Shown: positions 1-8,800 of the stretch, piece by piece
Numbering within the stretch: the first letter of the stretch is position 1
How the letters are laid out: each line of letters opens with the position of its first letter
NCBI RefSeq assembly: GCF_012273015.1
Contig: NZ_CP050954.1
Location: 1,612,001-1,676,000 of the forward strand
Length of the DNA stretch: 64,000 nt
From: Hymenobacter sp. BT18
GTDB taxonomy: Bacteria; Bacteroidota; Bacteroidia; Cytophagales; Hymenobacteraceae
Reading direction: 5' to 3'
Translations under genes and position numbers: made by a program
Notes under the pieces: generated by a model
Seen by the model: the letters and a program-made list of their open reading frames with translations, nothing else
What the model was told of the DNA's origin: nothing
Databases searched by the model: none

Positions 1-477
1 CGAGTACTGTTTCAGGCCCGGGATGCCAAGTACGACCAGATAGCCTTTCTTATTCGCCTGCCCAATGAAATCGGTGAGGTTGGCCACCAGCTGGTCTTTG
101 GTCAGGCCCGGCAGGTCATTGGTGCCGAACTGGATGTAGATGATGTTGCGCGACACCGTGGGGTCGTAGCTCTGCTCCAGGATGTTGCGCCACCACTTCT
201 TCGTGCCAGCTGTGGTGTTGCCAGCATAAGAGAGCACCCGCACAGCCGAGTACGTCGAGGCGCTGACGCCCTGCAGGTAGGTGCTCAGGGGCAAGCCGTC
301 GTAGCTGGCCAGCGAGTCGCCATACCTGATGGTGTTCACTTTGCCCACACTGGCGGGCGTGACCGGCTGGACCGGCGCGTTCAGGTCGGTATAGACGCCT
401 TCTGCGCTGATACCGAAGATTCGGCCGCGCGTTTTGAACGCGCGGCCGAGTACAGCAACGGAAATTGCGTTAGCCAT
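1..477 (-). CDS. SGNH/GDSL-family hydrolase, partial (C-terminus cut by left edge)
   Basis: 159 codons are visible from the ATG at 477 to the window edge. Two SGNH blocks can be read: a GDSL-like block I (IRYGDSLASYDG, about residue 48) and a block III with the oxyanion Asn (QFGTNDLPG, about residue 120). This family removes acyl or acetyl groups from carbohydrates or lipids; the substrate cannot be told. The start overlaps the stop of the upstream gene (TAATG), so the two are probably translationally coupled. As the last visible gene of a surface/tail-like module it may be a glycan deacetylase on a phage tail or adhesin (inference). Codons 10-19 contain a very strong inverted repeat. The catalytic Asp-His near the C-terminus is outside the window. 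Confidence 0.8.
   Translation of the reverse strand, partial: MANAISVAVLGRAFKTRGRIFGISAEGVYTDLNAPVQPVTPASVGKVNTIRYGDSLASYDGLPLSTYLQGVSASTYSAVRVLSYAGNTTAGTKKWWRNILEQSYDPTVSRNIIYIQFGTNDLPGLTKDQLVANLTDFIGQANKKGYLVVLGIPGLKQYS
421..449. repeat. Perfect 13-bp inverted repeat inside the SGNH gene
   Basis: Arms at 421-433 and 437-449 are perfectly complementary with a 3-base spacer and are nearly all G/C. The hairpin lies about 30 bases inside the coding region, just after the overlapping start codon. It could slow ribosomes or attenuate transcription between the two genes; no T-run follows on either strand, so it is not a typical terminator. Confidence 0.75.
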
Positions 478-1304
478 TATTCCCAGATTGTGATAGAGTT
501 GCTGGAAATCGACGCAATGGAGCCGGAAGGGCCACCGGATTTGTACACCTCGAACGTTTTTACCGAGGTTGTATTCGGGTGAACTTCAAACAACACCTGC
601 CCTTGGACGGTGGAGGTAACCACTGCTGCAATTACCCCATCGACTACGAAGGTGTACTGGGCTCCTACATAGTTAGGATCCTGAGTGAACCGGATGCCTT
701 TTTTGAAAGAAACCACAGCCTTGGCGTACTGGCCATTGTTCGGGCTAATGGCCGTCGTGTACCAGAAGTTGCCCGAGCCTTTGGGCCAGGCGGTGCCGGG
801 GAACGTGATCAGCGGCGAGTTGTAGGCCAGGGTCGTAGGCGTACCGTTTTCCGAGGCTACAACTGGCACCCCGTATTTGCGGAAGTCCCAGCGCAAGATA
901 CCGTTGTGGCGCACAAAGCTCAGGACGACTTCATAGCCCGTAGCCAAGCCATTAATATCCCAGTCCACCGGCTTATTGCCTGGCACGGTGATGGTATAGC
1001 CGCCGGCTCCGGCAATGGTGACCACCAACCAGCCTATTTCGCCATCGTTGACGTTCTGCACATCGAGCGTCGTGTTGGAGTTAATCGTCCAGGAAGCCCG
1101 CCAGCCTTGCGAACGGTCCCAGACCGTCGTAGCGGCATGAGACAGCACGAGGCCGGTCGCACTTACCTCCGAAGGCTCGACGTACGTCGCTGCGGCAGTG
1201 AGCTTGGCGGCCTGCTGCGAGAGGTTGTTGCAATAGGCCGTTAGGCCTGGGTCGTTAATGGCTTTCGGCACATGGGTGAAAGCGGGAATAGCGGGAGCTG
1301 CCAT
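477..1304 (-). CDS. Hypothetical protein of the phage-like module, possible structural protein
   Basis: 275 residues, not recognised. There is no signal peptide or membrane segment. Residues 1-50 are helical and Ala-rich; the rest is rich in beta-prone Gly/Thr/Val/Asn stretches (for example IGWLVVTIAGAGGYTITVPG), which resembles phage tail, baseplate or adhesin proteins that carry a small N-terminal anchor and a beta-rich head. It lies 11 bases downstream of the Ig/FnIII gene and overlaps the SGNH start by one base, so all three are probably co-transcribed. A virion surface role is inference from context. Confidence 0.6.
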   Translation of the reverse strand: MAAPAIPAFTHVPKAINDPGLTAYCNNLSQQAAKLTAAATYVEPSEVSATGLVLSHAATTVWDRSQGWRASWTINSNTTLDVQNVNDGEIGWLVVTIAGAGGYTITVPGNKPVDWDINGLATGYEVVLSFVRHNGILRWDFRKYGVPVVASENGTPTTLAYNSPLITFPGTAWPKGSGNFWYTTAISPNNGQYAKAVVSFKKGIRFTQDPNYVGAQYTFVVDGVIAAVVTSTVQGQVLFEVHPNTTSVKTFEVYKSGGPSGSIASISSNSITIWE

Positions 1305-1315
1305 GATGAAAAGGA

Positions 1316-2911
1316 TTAGAAGATGTCGCGGAAATACTCGGTGAACAGGTCGCTGGTGTTGGTTGTGGCCGGCTTGGTGCGGGCGTCGGTCGTTGCATAT
1401 TCGCTATCCTGATAGCCGGCGGCCTGCGACTTCACCCGGTAGTAATAGCGCGTGTCGGCTGTCAGCCCGGCGTCTATGATGGTCGTTTCGGGGCCGGTGT
1501 AGGCTACCACAAACCCGGAGAAGTTGCTGTTGATGCTACGCTCCAGCACGTAGGTAACGCCTGACTCGGGCGCATTCAGGGGCAGCAGCCAGCTCATCTG
1601 GTTTTCTGTGCTGCTGATGCCCTGGCCGAAGAAGTCACTGGTCGCATCCAGCTTTGGCGTGCTGGTTGGGCGGGTAATGATAGCGGAGGCCGTGCCGCTG
1701 CCCACGGCGTTCTTAGCCGTTACCGTAAACTCGTACACCTTGCTGGGTGTGAGTCCGGTCACAGCGACGCTGGTATTGGTGTTTACCCCATCGGCAAACA
1801 ATGCCCAGGTCGCATCTCCCTGCAGGCGGTAGCGCACCTCATAGTCGGTGATGGGTGAGCCCCCATCTGCCGGCGGTGACCAAACCAGATCCATGGTGGT
1901 GGTCGTGGGCGTGGCAATAATGCCACTAACCTGCCCAGGCACCGTGTTGGCGCCCGTAACGGTGAAACTCACCGAGGCGCTCAGCTCCGAGGCCAGGCCC
2001 TCATTGTCGGTGGCTATGGCCGTGAGCTGGCGCGTGCCCGTCACAGAAGGGGTAATCACCACCGAGAAGTTCGGGCCGTTGCTGGCCACGCCGCGGCTCA
2101 CACCATCCAGGAAGAATTCCACGGTGGCCACCGTGCCATCGGGGTCGGTAGCAGTTGCGGAGAGCGTGATGCTGTTGCCCGCGGCCACGCTAGGGGCCGA
2201 AGTACTGAGCGCGGTTACCGAGGGCGCCAGGTTGGCGGCCGTCACCGTCACCTGCTGGCTGGCCGAGAGCGTGGCGTTGCCGGAGTTATCCGTGGCCCGG
2301 GCCTGCACGGCGAAAGTGCCGACTTCGGTGGGCGCCCATTCGACGATGTATGGGGCATTTACATCCGTACCTACGCTGGCGCCATTCACCAGCAGCTCCG
2401 TCGCATTTACCAAGCCATCGGAGTCCGTAGCCGTGATGGTGGCCGTGATGGTCTCCCCTACCCGGACGCTGGCGCTGCTCAGCACGAAGGAAACGGACGG
2501 GGCGCTGTTGGCAGCTGGAGTAGTTCCCCGGTTCTGCAGAAGCCAGATATTGTAGCTGTGCTGATCTGAAAAGGCCGGGTGCGAGCCGTATGTATTGGCC
2601 GCTATCAGGGTAAAGGCATTGCCCACTGGCTCCCAGTGCGCAAGCTGCGTGCCCCACTCGGGCAAGGTGGCGGCCGTCACACCATCGGCTTTCTTGCACT
2701 CGGCCAGGGCCCGGAGCTTGAGCAGGCGCCCCGACAAGCCCGGCGCCTGCTGCTCACTCACTTCCTTGGTCAGGAAACGCGGCTTGCCTTCGTAGCGGTT
2801 GTTGGGTGCCAGCAGCTCGGCCAGGCTGTGCGCCCGGTAATCTGCGTCGTGGTTTTCATCCACGCCCATGTTGCGCGGGCTGGTCCAGATAGGAGAACCT
2901 TGAACAGACAT
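1316..2911 (-). CDS. Multidomain Ig-like / fibronectin type III surface protein
   Basis: 531 residues. Residues 1-130 are a unique region with Trp/His-rich motifs. Two bacterial Ig-like (Big_9-type) domains follow, about 135-230 and 230-320, each with the TATDxDG pattern. A clear FnIII domain is at about 323-415 and a second FnIII-like unit at about 420-515, ending in a short tail. No signal peptide or T9SS C-terminal domain is seen, unlike the host's exported Ig proteins, which fits a phage tail-associated binding protein rather than a secreted host adhesin (inference). The neighbouring genes are spaced 3-11 bases, indicating one operon. The ligand is unknown. Confidence 0.75.
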   Translation of the reverse strand: MSVQGSPIWTSPRNMGVDENHDADYRAHSLAELLAPNNRYEGKPRFLTKEVSEQQAPGLSGRLLKLRALAECKKADGVTAATLPEWGTQLAHWEPVGNAFTLIAANTYGSHPAFSDQHSYNIWLLQNRGTTPAANSAPSVSFVLSSASVRVGETITATITATDSDGLVNATELLVNGASVGTDVNAPYIVEWAPTEVGTFAVQARATDNSGNATLSASQQVTVTAANLAPSVTALSTSAPSVAAGNSITLSATATDPDGTVATVEFFLDGVSRGVASNGPNFSVVITPSVTGTRQLTAIATDNEGLASELSASVSFTVTGANTVPGQVSGIIATPTTTTMDLVWSPPADGGSPITDYEVRYRLQGDATWALFADGVNTNTSVAVTGLTPSKVYEFTVTAKNAVGSGTASAIITRPTSTPKLDATSDFFGQGISSTENQMSWLLPLNAPESGVTYVLERSINSNFSGFVVAYTGPETTIIDAGLTADTRYYYRVKSQAAGYQDSEYATTDARTKPATTNTSDLFTEYFRDIF

Positions 2912-2914
2912 AAA

Positions 2915-3796
2915 TTAGGCTGTTTTCTTGACCGTCACGGTCAGTTTATAATTGGTAGCCGTGAAGTCGGCATTGTTCTGCCACAGGCCATAATCCTGGT
3001 CAGGATAAACCGCGAAAGGCAGCGTGCGGGCCTCTTCCGAGAAAGTGCCCAGGATCTGCCCGTTGTCCGGGTCTTTGATGCTGGTGATGGTAAAGCCCGC
3101 CGGCACGGCGATGCTCATGCGCTGGCCGGCGGCCGTGAAGGTCATCTCCACGTCGACGGTGCCGTTCAGCGCGGCCGCACGCGCCAGGCTACGGCTGGTG
3201 AAGGCGGAAACCGTCGCGGCATTGGCGCCGGCGGCAGCAGCGCCCCACATGAGCGGGAAGACATAGCTGGTGCTTACCTCCTTCTCGATATCCGGATCAT
3301 CGGCTTGGTCGGAATCGGCAAACCACACCTGCAGGGTATAAGTATCCGCCAACGTGCCCGTATCCTGGTAGCTGAAGGAGTTGGTTTCAGGGGCCTGCCA
3401 GGGCTGCCCGTTCTTCAGCAGCTGGCGCAGGCCCACCGGGTTGTCATTGACCGTAATCGCCCCGCTGATGGTGTAGCTGGCCTGCTTGCCTGCCTCGAAA
3501 GTGCTGGCGCCGCTGAAGCTGAGGCTGGCCACTGTGAGCTTGGTGCCATAGAACACGGCCTGGATCCACGCGCCCACGTCGTCGGTGTTGGGATTGAAAC
3601 CGATGCTGGTGTTATTGGTCTTGATAGGCGCTTTGATGGCCGCATTGATGGCGCTGCCCCCATCCGGATCCGGCAGGGAGTCGGCAACGTCCTGGGCAAA
3701 CTCCTGCATCGTCTCCTCGATGATGGCCAGGGTGTTATTGGGCTGAAACTTGAGCAGCCACTTCTGGGCCAACTGGGACGGGGTGAGCTTAGCCAT
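2915..3796 (-). CDS. Hypothetical protein, phage-like module
   Basis: 293 residues, not recognised. The N-terminus (LTPSQLAQKWLLKFQPNNTL) is helical and hydrophilic. The middle (about 95-200) is beta-rich with Ig-like spacing, and the C-terminal region (about 215-290) contains a short YPDQDYGLW motif and ends in a beta strand. There is no signal peptide. Its stop lies 3 bases before the start of the Ig/FnIII gene, and its start shares one base with the upstream stop. Probably a structural or attachment protein of the element; this rests on context only. Confidence 0.6.
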   Translation of the reverse strand: MAKLTPSQLAQKWLLKFQPNNTLAIIEETMQEFAQDVADSLPDPDGGSAINAAIKAPIKTNNTSIGFNPNTDDVGAWIQAVFYGTKLTVASLSFSGASTFEAGKQASYTISGAITVNDNPVGLRQLLKNGQPWQAPETNSFSYQDTGTLADTYTLQVWFADSDQADDPDIEKEVSTSYVFPLMWGAAAAGANAATVSAFTSRSLARAAALNGTVDVEMTFTAAGQRMSIAVPAGFTITSIKDPDNGQILGTFSEEARTLPFAVYPDQDYGLWQNNADFTATNYKLTVTVKKTA

Positions 3797-4470
3797 TACT
3801 GAATGGTGTAAATAAAGCGGAAACCAGAGTTGAGCACCAGCGTGCGGCCAGGAGGTACCAGGGCCAGCAACTTGCCCTTATTGTCGCGCAGCTCCACCGA
3901 GCCGCCGGTGCCCTGCTGCAGCTGCACGGCGTACTCAAGGCCACGGCCACTCACCGTCCAGGAGCCCAGGTAGGGACGCACGCGGCGCAGCGTCTCGCCT
4001 GAGAGCGTCCAGTCGTAGTTGTTGCGGTTAGGGAATTCAGCCCCGGTGTCGAGCACATCTTTCCAGCTAAGCGGCTGCTCGGGCGTGCCCACCAGCCAGA
4101 CGTAGCCGTTCCGGTCACGGTAGAGCACCACCAGCTTCTCCCCATCGAGCAGCTCCAGGCCTGCGGCCAGGCCCTCGGTGTTCCGGGCCAGCGTGCCGGT
4201 GAGCTGCTGCTTGAACTGCCCCTGGTGCCGGCCACCCTCCGTGGGCGTTTGCTTATGGCGCACGGTGTGGCGCACCGACACCAGCTGGTACCACACGGCG
4301 CCAGTAGCCATGGAGAGGGAGTTGGTAACCAGTAGTGGCCCCACGTCGCTGAGCTGCGTGAGCACGTTGCGGGCTGGCGTATACCACAAAGCCTCTATAC
4401 CACCGTGGTTGGCGGCTGGCTCCTGCGCCAAGTTGCGCGGCTCTAAAAAGAAGGGTAGGCTATCCGGCAT
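3796..4470 (-). CDS. Hypothetical protein, phage-like module
   Basis: 224 residues, not recognised. The ATG at 4470 (MPDSLPFF) is preferred over the one at 4494 because it reduces the overlap with the upstream gene to 11 bases. The C-terminal 60 residues are beta-rich with a PPGRTLVLNSGFRFIYTI end, reminiscent of a small jelly-roll or beta-sandwich. Residues about 55-145 contain many Trp/Tyr and charged residues. No signal peptide or membrane helix. It is the second gene of the minus-strand operon that starts at 5104. Confidence 0.6.
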   Translation of the reverse strand: MPDSLPFFLEPRNLAQEPAANHGGIEALWYTPARNVLTQLSDVGPLLVTNSLSMATGAVWYQLVSVRHTVRHKQTPTEGGRHQGQFKQQLTGTLARNTEGLAAGLELLDGEKLVVLYRDRNGYVWLVGTPEQPLSWKDVLDTGAEFPNRNNYDWTLSGETLRRVRPYLGSWTVSGRGLEYAVQLQQGTGGSVELRDNKGKLLALVPPGRTLVLNSGFRFIYTIQ

Positions 4471-5104
4471 GATGCTGTCGAATGAAGTCAACAAGCCCGC
4501 CGGCGTTCATCGTAAGTTCCTGACGCACAACGAGGTGCTGAGCAACGCGAGACAAATCAGCCGTTTTCTGGGACAAATCAGCCGTTTTGCGAGACAAATC
4601 AGCCGTTTTCTGGGACATTTTAACTACCGATTTCGGCTGTTTCGGGGCTCTTTTTTTCAACTCCTTCAGATGCACGTTGCGCTGGACCGCCTTGCGTAGG
4701 GTTTCGAACGGCACATCCTCTTCGCGCAGGTCGTAGGCGCCCATGAAGTCGAGGATGATCTGGCGAATAGTGATGCGGTTATTCAGGAACTGGCGCACCC
4801 ACAGGTATAGCTCTTCCTTCATCAGCTCGTCGACAAAGTCGTTGAACTGGAAGATGGTGTAGTTGGTCAGCTCCTTCAGGCCGTACTGGTGGGCCGGGAA
4901 GTTGCGCATGTCGATTTGAAGCACCTGGGTGCAATCTTCCCGACTACCAGCATGATGCAACTTGCCCTTGACCTGGCGGCGGAGCAGGTGATACATCATC
5001 TTCCCGAATCGATCTGAGTTGCTCAGCACATACTCGCCGGAACCCAGGTGGACGTTCAGATACTTCCGAACGTGCGGTTTTAGCGGAAAATCTAGATTCT
5101 TCAC
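4460..5104 (-). CDS. Hypothetical basic protein with a heptad repeat (KTADLSQ/R x3)
   Basis: 214 residues, family not recognised. The N-terminal 150 residues are mostly helical and basic with conserved-looking aromatic patches (for example YTIFQFNDFVDEL), suggesting a nucleic-acid-binding or scaffold role. Residues about 160-185 contain three copies of a 7-residue unit encoded by a 21-bp tandem repeat, likely a short coiled coil. It is the first gene of the second minus-strand operon of the element. The upstream region holds a copy of the palindrome also found at the divergent regulator promoter, so it may be controlled by the regulator at 13217 (inference). Confidence 0.6.
   Translation of the reverse strand: MKNLDFPLKPHVRKYLNVHLGSGEYVLSNSDRFGKMMYHLLRRQVKGKLHHAGSREDCTQVLQIDMRNFPAHQYGLKELTNYTIFQFNDFVDELMKEELYLWVRQFLNNRITIRQIILDFMGAYDLREEDVPFETLRKAVQRNVHLKELKKRAPKQPKSVVKMSQKTADLSRKTADLSQKTADLSRVAQHLVVRQELTMNAGGLVDFIRQHHAG
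4551..4613. repeat. 21-bp tandem repeat, three units, in frame
   Basis: Units at 4551-4571, 4572-4592 and 4593-4613 share 18 of 21 bases; the first and third are identical. A partial fourth unit (GACA) follows. Read on the minus strand each unit adds one heptad (K-T-A-D-L-S-Q/R), so copy-number change would keep the frame and lengthen or shorten a helix in heptad steps. Confidence 0.9.
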
Positions 5105-5267
5105 AGGCTGAGCGGCTTTAGGGAAGTAAACTTAGGGGAGTGGGCAGGCAGGGCAAAGGACGTCTGAGGCGGTGCCGGATCAGGCATCGAGCGGGTAAAG
5201 GTTATCGTCACAGGTCTGGGAAAACTGATATTTATAAGACTGGAACAATATAGCTATTCCAGTTGGC

Positions 5268-5287
5268 AGAATAGACACTTTTGTCCA
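5268..5287. promoter_or_regulatory. Operator-like palindrome, second copy in the element
   Basis: The plus strand reads TAGACA-CTTT-TGTCCA, an imperfect inverted repeat. Its reverse complement matches the palindrome at 13121-13142 over about 16 of 17 bases. It lies about 165 bases upstream of the start at 5104. A second inverted repeat (ACTGGAA / TTCCAGT, 11-base spacer) lies just to its left at about 5239-5263. Likely binding sites for the element's regulator (inference). Confidence 0.5.
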
Positions 5288-5449
5288 GTCAGCGGTTCAT
5301 TATCTTAATCCGGATTGGACTGCATAAAAAGGGGACACCTCATCGCATAATGATATCGGTGCGGGTAGAGCAGGCAGATAGTGCCCAAAATGGGGCGTGT
5401 GCGATGTAAGTGGTCGGCGTGTTTTGCGAATGGGCTGTTACCCCTCTAA

Positions 5450-5640
5450 AACGGGGGTTTCATTTTCCCACTTTCCACCTTTTTATAAATCAGCCATTTA
5501 GCTTTCCACACCCCCGAGGAAATACCGGGGAAACGGGGAAACACGAGGGGATTTCCACCGTTTTCAGCGGCTACGTTTCCCCCTCTTCAAACACGTTTCC
5601 CCTTCTTTCCACATTTTTCCCCGACTTTCCCACATCATTT
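5450..5640. other. Iteron-like repeats, candidate replication origin of the element
   Basis: GTTTCCCC occurs at least twice with shared ACGTTTCCCC context, and its inverted form is present as adjacent GGGGAAAC copies near 5530. TTTCCACA or close variants occur about four times (near 5470, 5502, 5598 and 5625). These words resemble the DnaA consensus TTWTNCACA only loosely. The adjacent AT-rich segment and primase-helicase gene strengthen the idea, but a pyrimidine-rich leader is an alternative. Confidence 0.35.
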
Positions 5641-5792
5641 ATAGACATATTCAAACAATACTGATTGATAGAGTATTTATTTACAATGTTTTAACAATTG
5701 AACTTATTGTATCTGGTGGAAAAGGAATTGTAAACCTGTTTCATATAGTCTCGCTGAAACGTGTTGTTTCTGTAAGTGCTCTAAGCAGGCAC

Positions 5793-5823
5793 AAAAAAAG
5801 GGCAGCCAGTGGCTGCCCTTTTT
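5793..5823 (-). terminator. Rho-independent terminator (bidirectional form)
   Basis: GGGCAGCC (5800-5807), a 3-base loop, and GGCTGCCC (5811-5818) are flanked by an A-run on the left and a T-run on the right. On the minus strand the A-run becomes a 7-base T-run, placing the stop 25 bases beyond the primase-helicase gene. Confidence 0.85.
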
Positions 5824-5847
5824 CAATCTTCCCATTTCCCAGAATCC

Positions 5848-8800
5848 TTAGAATGGCTGATCAATTCTGATCGTATCCATCTTCTCACTGAATGTCAGCG
5901 ACCAGGTGCGCTTCGGATGCTCTGTGTACCGCATCAGCTCCTTCACGAACTGGTCTCTGCTTATGTGCGGCTTCACGTTGCTATTGAACTGGCGCAGCAG
6001 CGTATCGATGTGCTGCACCTGGTCAACGGACTGGTCGTCGATAAACTTGCGCACCAGCTCCTCGCTATTGTCGCTGGTGAGCGGGGTGACCCTCATCATG
6101 CTGCGGCTAGGGTCGTCGGTACCGGACTGCGTGGCCAGGTCGACGCTGGTATCGAACTCAATACCCTGCTCCAGCATCATGTCGTAGTTGAATACCATGG
6201 CCGACGTGGAGTTCGGCACCTCGGAGAAGCGCACGCCCTTCTTCCGGTCTTCCAAGAAGAAGCGGTGCTTTTCGAGGTAGCCGCGCACGGTAGCGGCCGA
6301 AAGCGGCGTAATGCCCATGCGGGTAGCTGCGGCGAGGTACATCCCCTGTACCTGGCCCACGCGCAGGAATAGCTTGGTGATACCGTCGCCCTCCTTCTGA
6401 ATTTTGAAGTGGTGGCCGTCGCGCACCTCGCGGCCGATGATGGCCGTGAGCACCTGGAAGTACTGCTCCACGTCGTCGCTGGTAGCCTGAATCTGCGTCT
6501 GCAGCTGGATCCGATCCAGCAGGATGCTGCGGGCCTCCTCGTAGGTGAAGGGCATCTTAACGCCGGCGTCCTGTAGAATCTGGATAGGCGTCAGGATGGA
6601 GCTGGTGTTAAGCACGGCCCGGTCATCGGGAGCATGATCCATGCGGGCAGAAGCCAGGTCCCGGATTTCCCGGTTCACGGCTGGTTCCCGCCGGCGGTAC
6701 TCCTTCATCTGGTCGCGGTACTGAAGCATCTCGCAGGTGACCGACGTGGTGTAGCCATCCAGCTGCAGCTGGCGTAGCTCCGAGAAGGCTTCCCGGTCGC
6801 CACGCTGCTTTTCCTGCTCCGAGTACTCGCAGATAATGCAGCGCGAAAGCAGGGCCGGGTCTTTCGTGGGCAAGTCCTGGCCGCACAGGATGGCGCCCGA
6901 GCGAGGCTTGTAGTTCTTGGTCTCGTTGCCTCCAGTGGCCCGGCCTGTCATTTTACCCGAGCCATCGGCAATACCCTTCAGCATCCCGATAACGTGGGTG
7001 GGCAGGGTGTTTTTGTACTCGTTCAGCCAGATCAGACCGTTCTGCACGCTGGCCATGTAGCGCCGCACGCCGGTGGCGGTGCTGCCGCCCTCGATGTTGA
7101 TACCATCCTCCGGGAAGCGGCCAAACATGGCGGCTAACGACTCGGCTGCTTTGGATTTACCAGCACCCCTGGGGCCGAACTTATTCAGGATCGGGAAGTA
7201 GTTGCCGTTGGCCTTGAAAATGATGTCGCGGTATAGGCTGGCCAGGTAGAAGCAGATCATCACGATGCCGTTCTGGCCATAGGCTTTGATGATTAGCTTG
7301 CTCCAGTCCTCGAAGCTCAGGCCCTTCTTTTCGAAGTGCATGAAGAGCCGCTCATTCTCGTAATCGTCGTCGTCGTCATCGGTGAGCTTCAGCGTCGACG
7401 CAAAGGGCAGGTAATGGAAGGAGAGCAGATCCACCTCGCCGTCGTTGATCATCTTCTCGATGCCGGCGGCGCCGTACTCGTCGAGCAGGTGCTGGCCACT
7501 CTTCAGCACCACCTTGGCGCCGGCCAGCTCCACCTGACTTTCGGGATGCAGCTGCTTCAACTCCTCGATGCTGGCCACCGGCCGGCGCAGGGTCACGATG
7601 CCGTACATATCGGCCTTAATGAACTGGCCGCGGAAGAGCAGGCCGTTTGCCCAGGTAGTGAAGTCGCCCGTAGGGTTGTAGCCCATATAGCGCGGCTGGG
7701 TCGCCTCGGGCACGCCATGGAACTTCTGAATCTTGATTTTATTCAGGTGCTCCTCGTTGCCCTCAAAGATGAAGTTGCCCATGCGCGCCACCATCTTGCG
7801 GAAGGTGGCCACCGAGGTAAAGTCGTCGGTGCTGATAGCCGTCGTCCGGGCCTTGTAGAACATGTTGCGAAACTTGCACACGTACTTTGGCTCGTCCTGG
7901 CTGAGCACGAAGTAGAGCACGTCCATGGTGAAGGTGCAAATCCGGATCTGCTTGCCCTTACCCTCGTAGGTGTAGTAGCAGTCGTCCTTCTCGAAAAAGC
8001 CGAAATCGAAGTATTTGAGGCGTTCATTGTCCTCCATGCTGGCCAGCGCCTTCTTATCCAGCCCGTCCTGGCCGCGCTTCACCAGCTTGTACCCGCGCTT
8101 AAAATCGGGCCATACGCCGGCCACGTCGTCGTAGTACACGCCGCGCAGGGTATCGTCCTGAATCAGCTCCAGGGCCTCGCCCATGCGGCGAATAGCGGCA
8201 GCTTTATCGTGGCCACCGAGGGCCGCATCCCGTTCGCAGTCCGTCAGCAGTGGCCCGCGCAGGTAGTCTTTGGTGGTGCCCACCCACTTCTCGATGTCGG
8301 CCGGCGTGTGCAGCTTGCGCTTCAGCATGTCGTCCGGATCCAGGCCCTCGGCCGGCAGCAGCGCCTCCACCCGGAAGCCGCTGGCCAGCAGCAGCTTCGC
8401 GTTCTTGTGCAGGGCCTTCATGCCGGCGGGGTCGTTGTCCGGAATGATGACCACGCGGTCGGTGTACTGCTTCAGCAGCTTAATCTGGTTTTCGGTGAGG
8501 GCGGTGCCGCAGGGCGCCACGGTGTTCAGCAGCTCCTTCTGGTGGCATTGCACCACGTCGACGTTGCCTTCTACCAGGTAGGCGAATTTGGCCTTCCGGA
8601 TAGCGTCAGCGGCAATATGCAGGCCGTAGAGGTTGTCACCCTTCACCCATACCGTGTCGGGGCTGTTAACGTACTTTCCGGGCTTGTACGCCGCGTCGGC
8701 CGCGGGCTCCTTGATCAGCCGCCCAGTGAAGGCAACAACGCGCCCACGAGCATCGCAGATGGGGAACATCACCCGGTCTTGGAAGAAGTCGAAGTACTGC

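Larger units (their letters stand above)
5105..5847. other. Non-coding region with origin-like and operator-like sequence
   Basis: 743 bases without a convincing gene between the primase-helicase and the next operon. Three parts can be seen. 5235-5290 holds inverted repeats and a copy of the regulator palindrome. 5450-5640 is strongly strand-asymmetric (long C/T tracts on the plus strand) with repeated GTTTCCCC, its inverted form GGGGAAAC, and several TTTCCACA-like words that resemble degenerate DnaA boxes. 5640-5760 is AT-rich with several short A/T tracts. Repeats followed by an AT-rich stretch next to the primase-helicase suggests a replication origin for the element. It also must contain the promoter of the operon starting at 5104. 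Confidence 0.4.

Noticed and set aside
5410-5664. An 84-residue Phe/Pro/Ser-rich frame in the non-coding region
   Set aside because: Its composition follows directly from the C/T-rich strand and no plausible fold or start signal is present.
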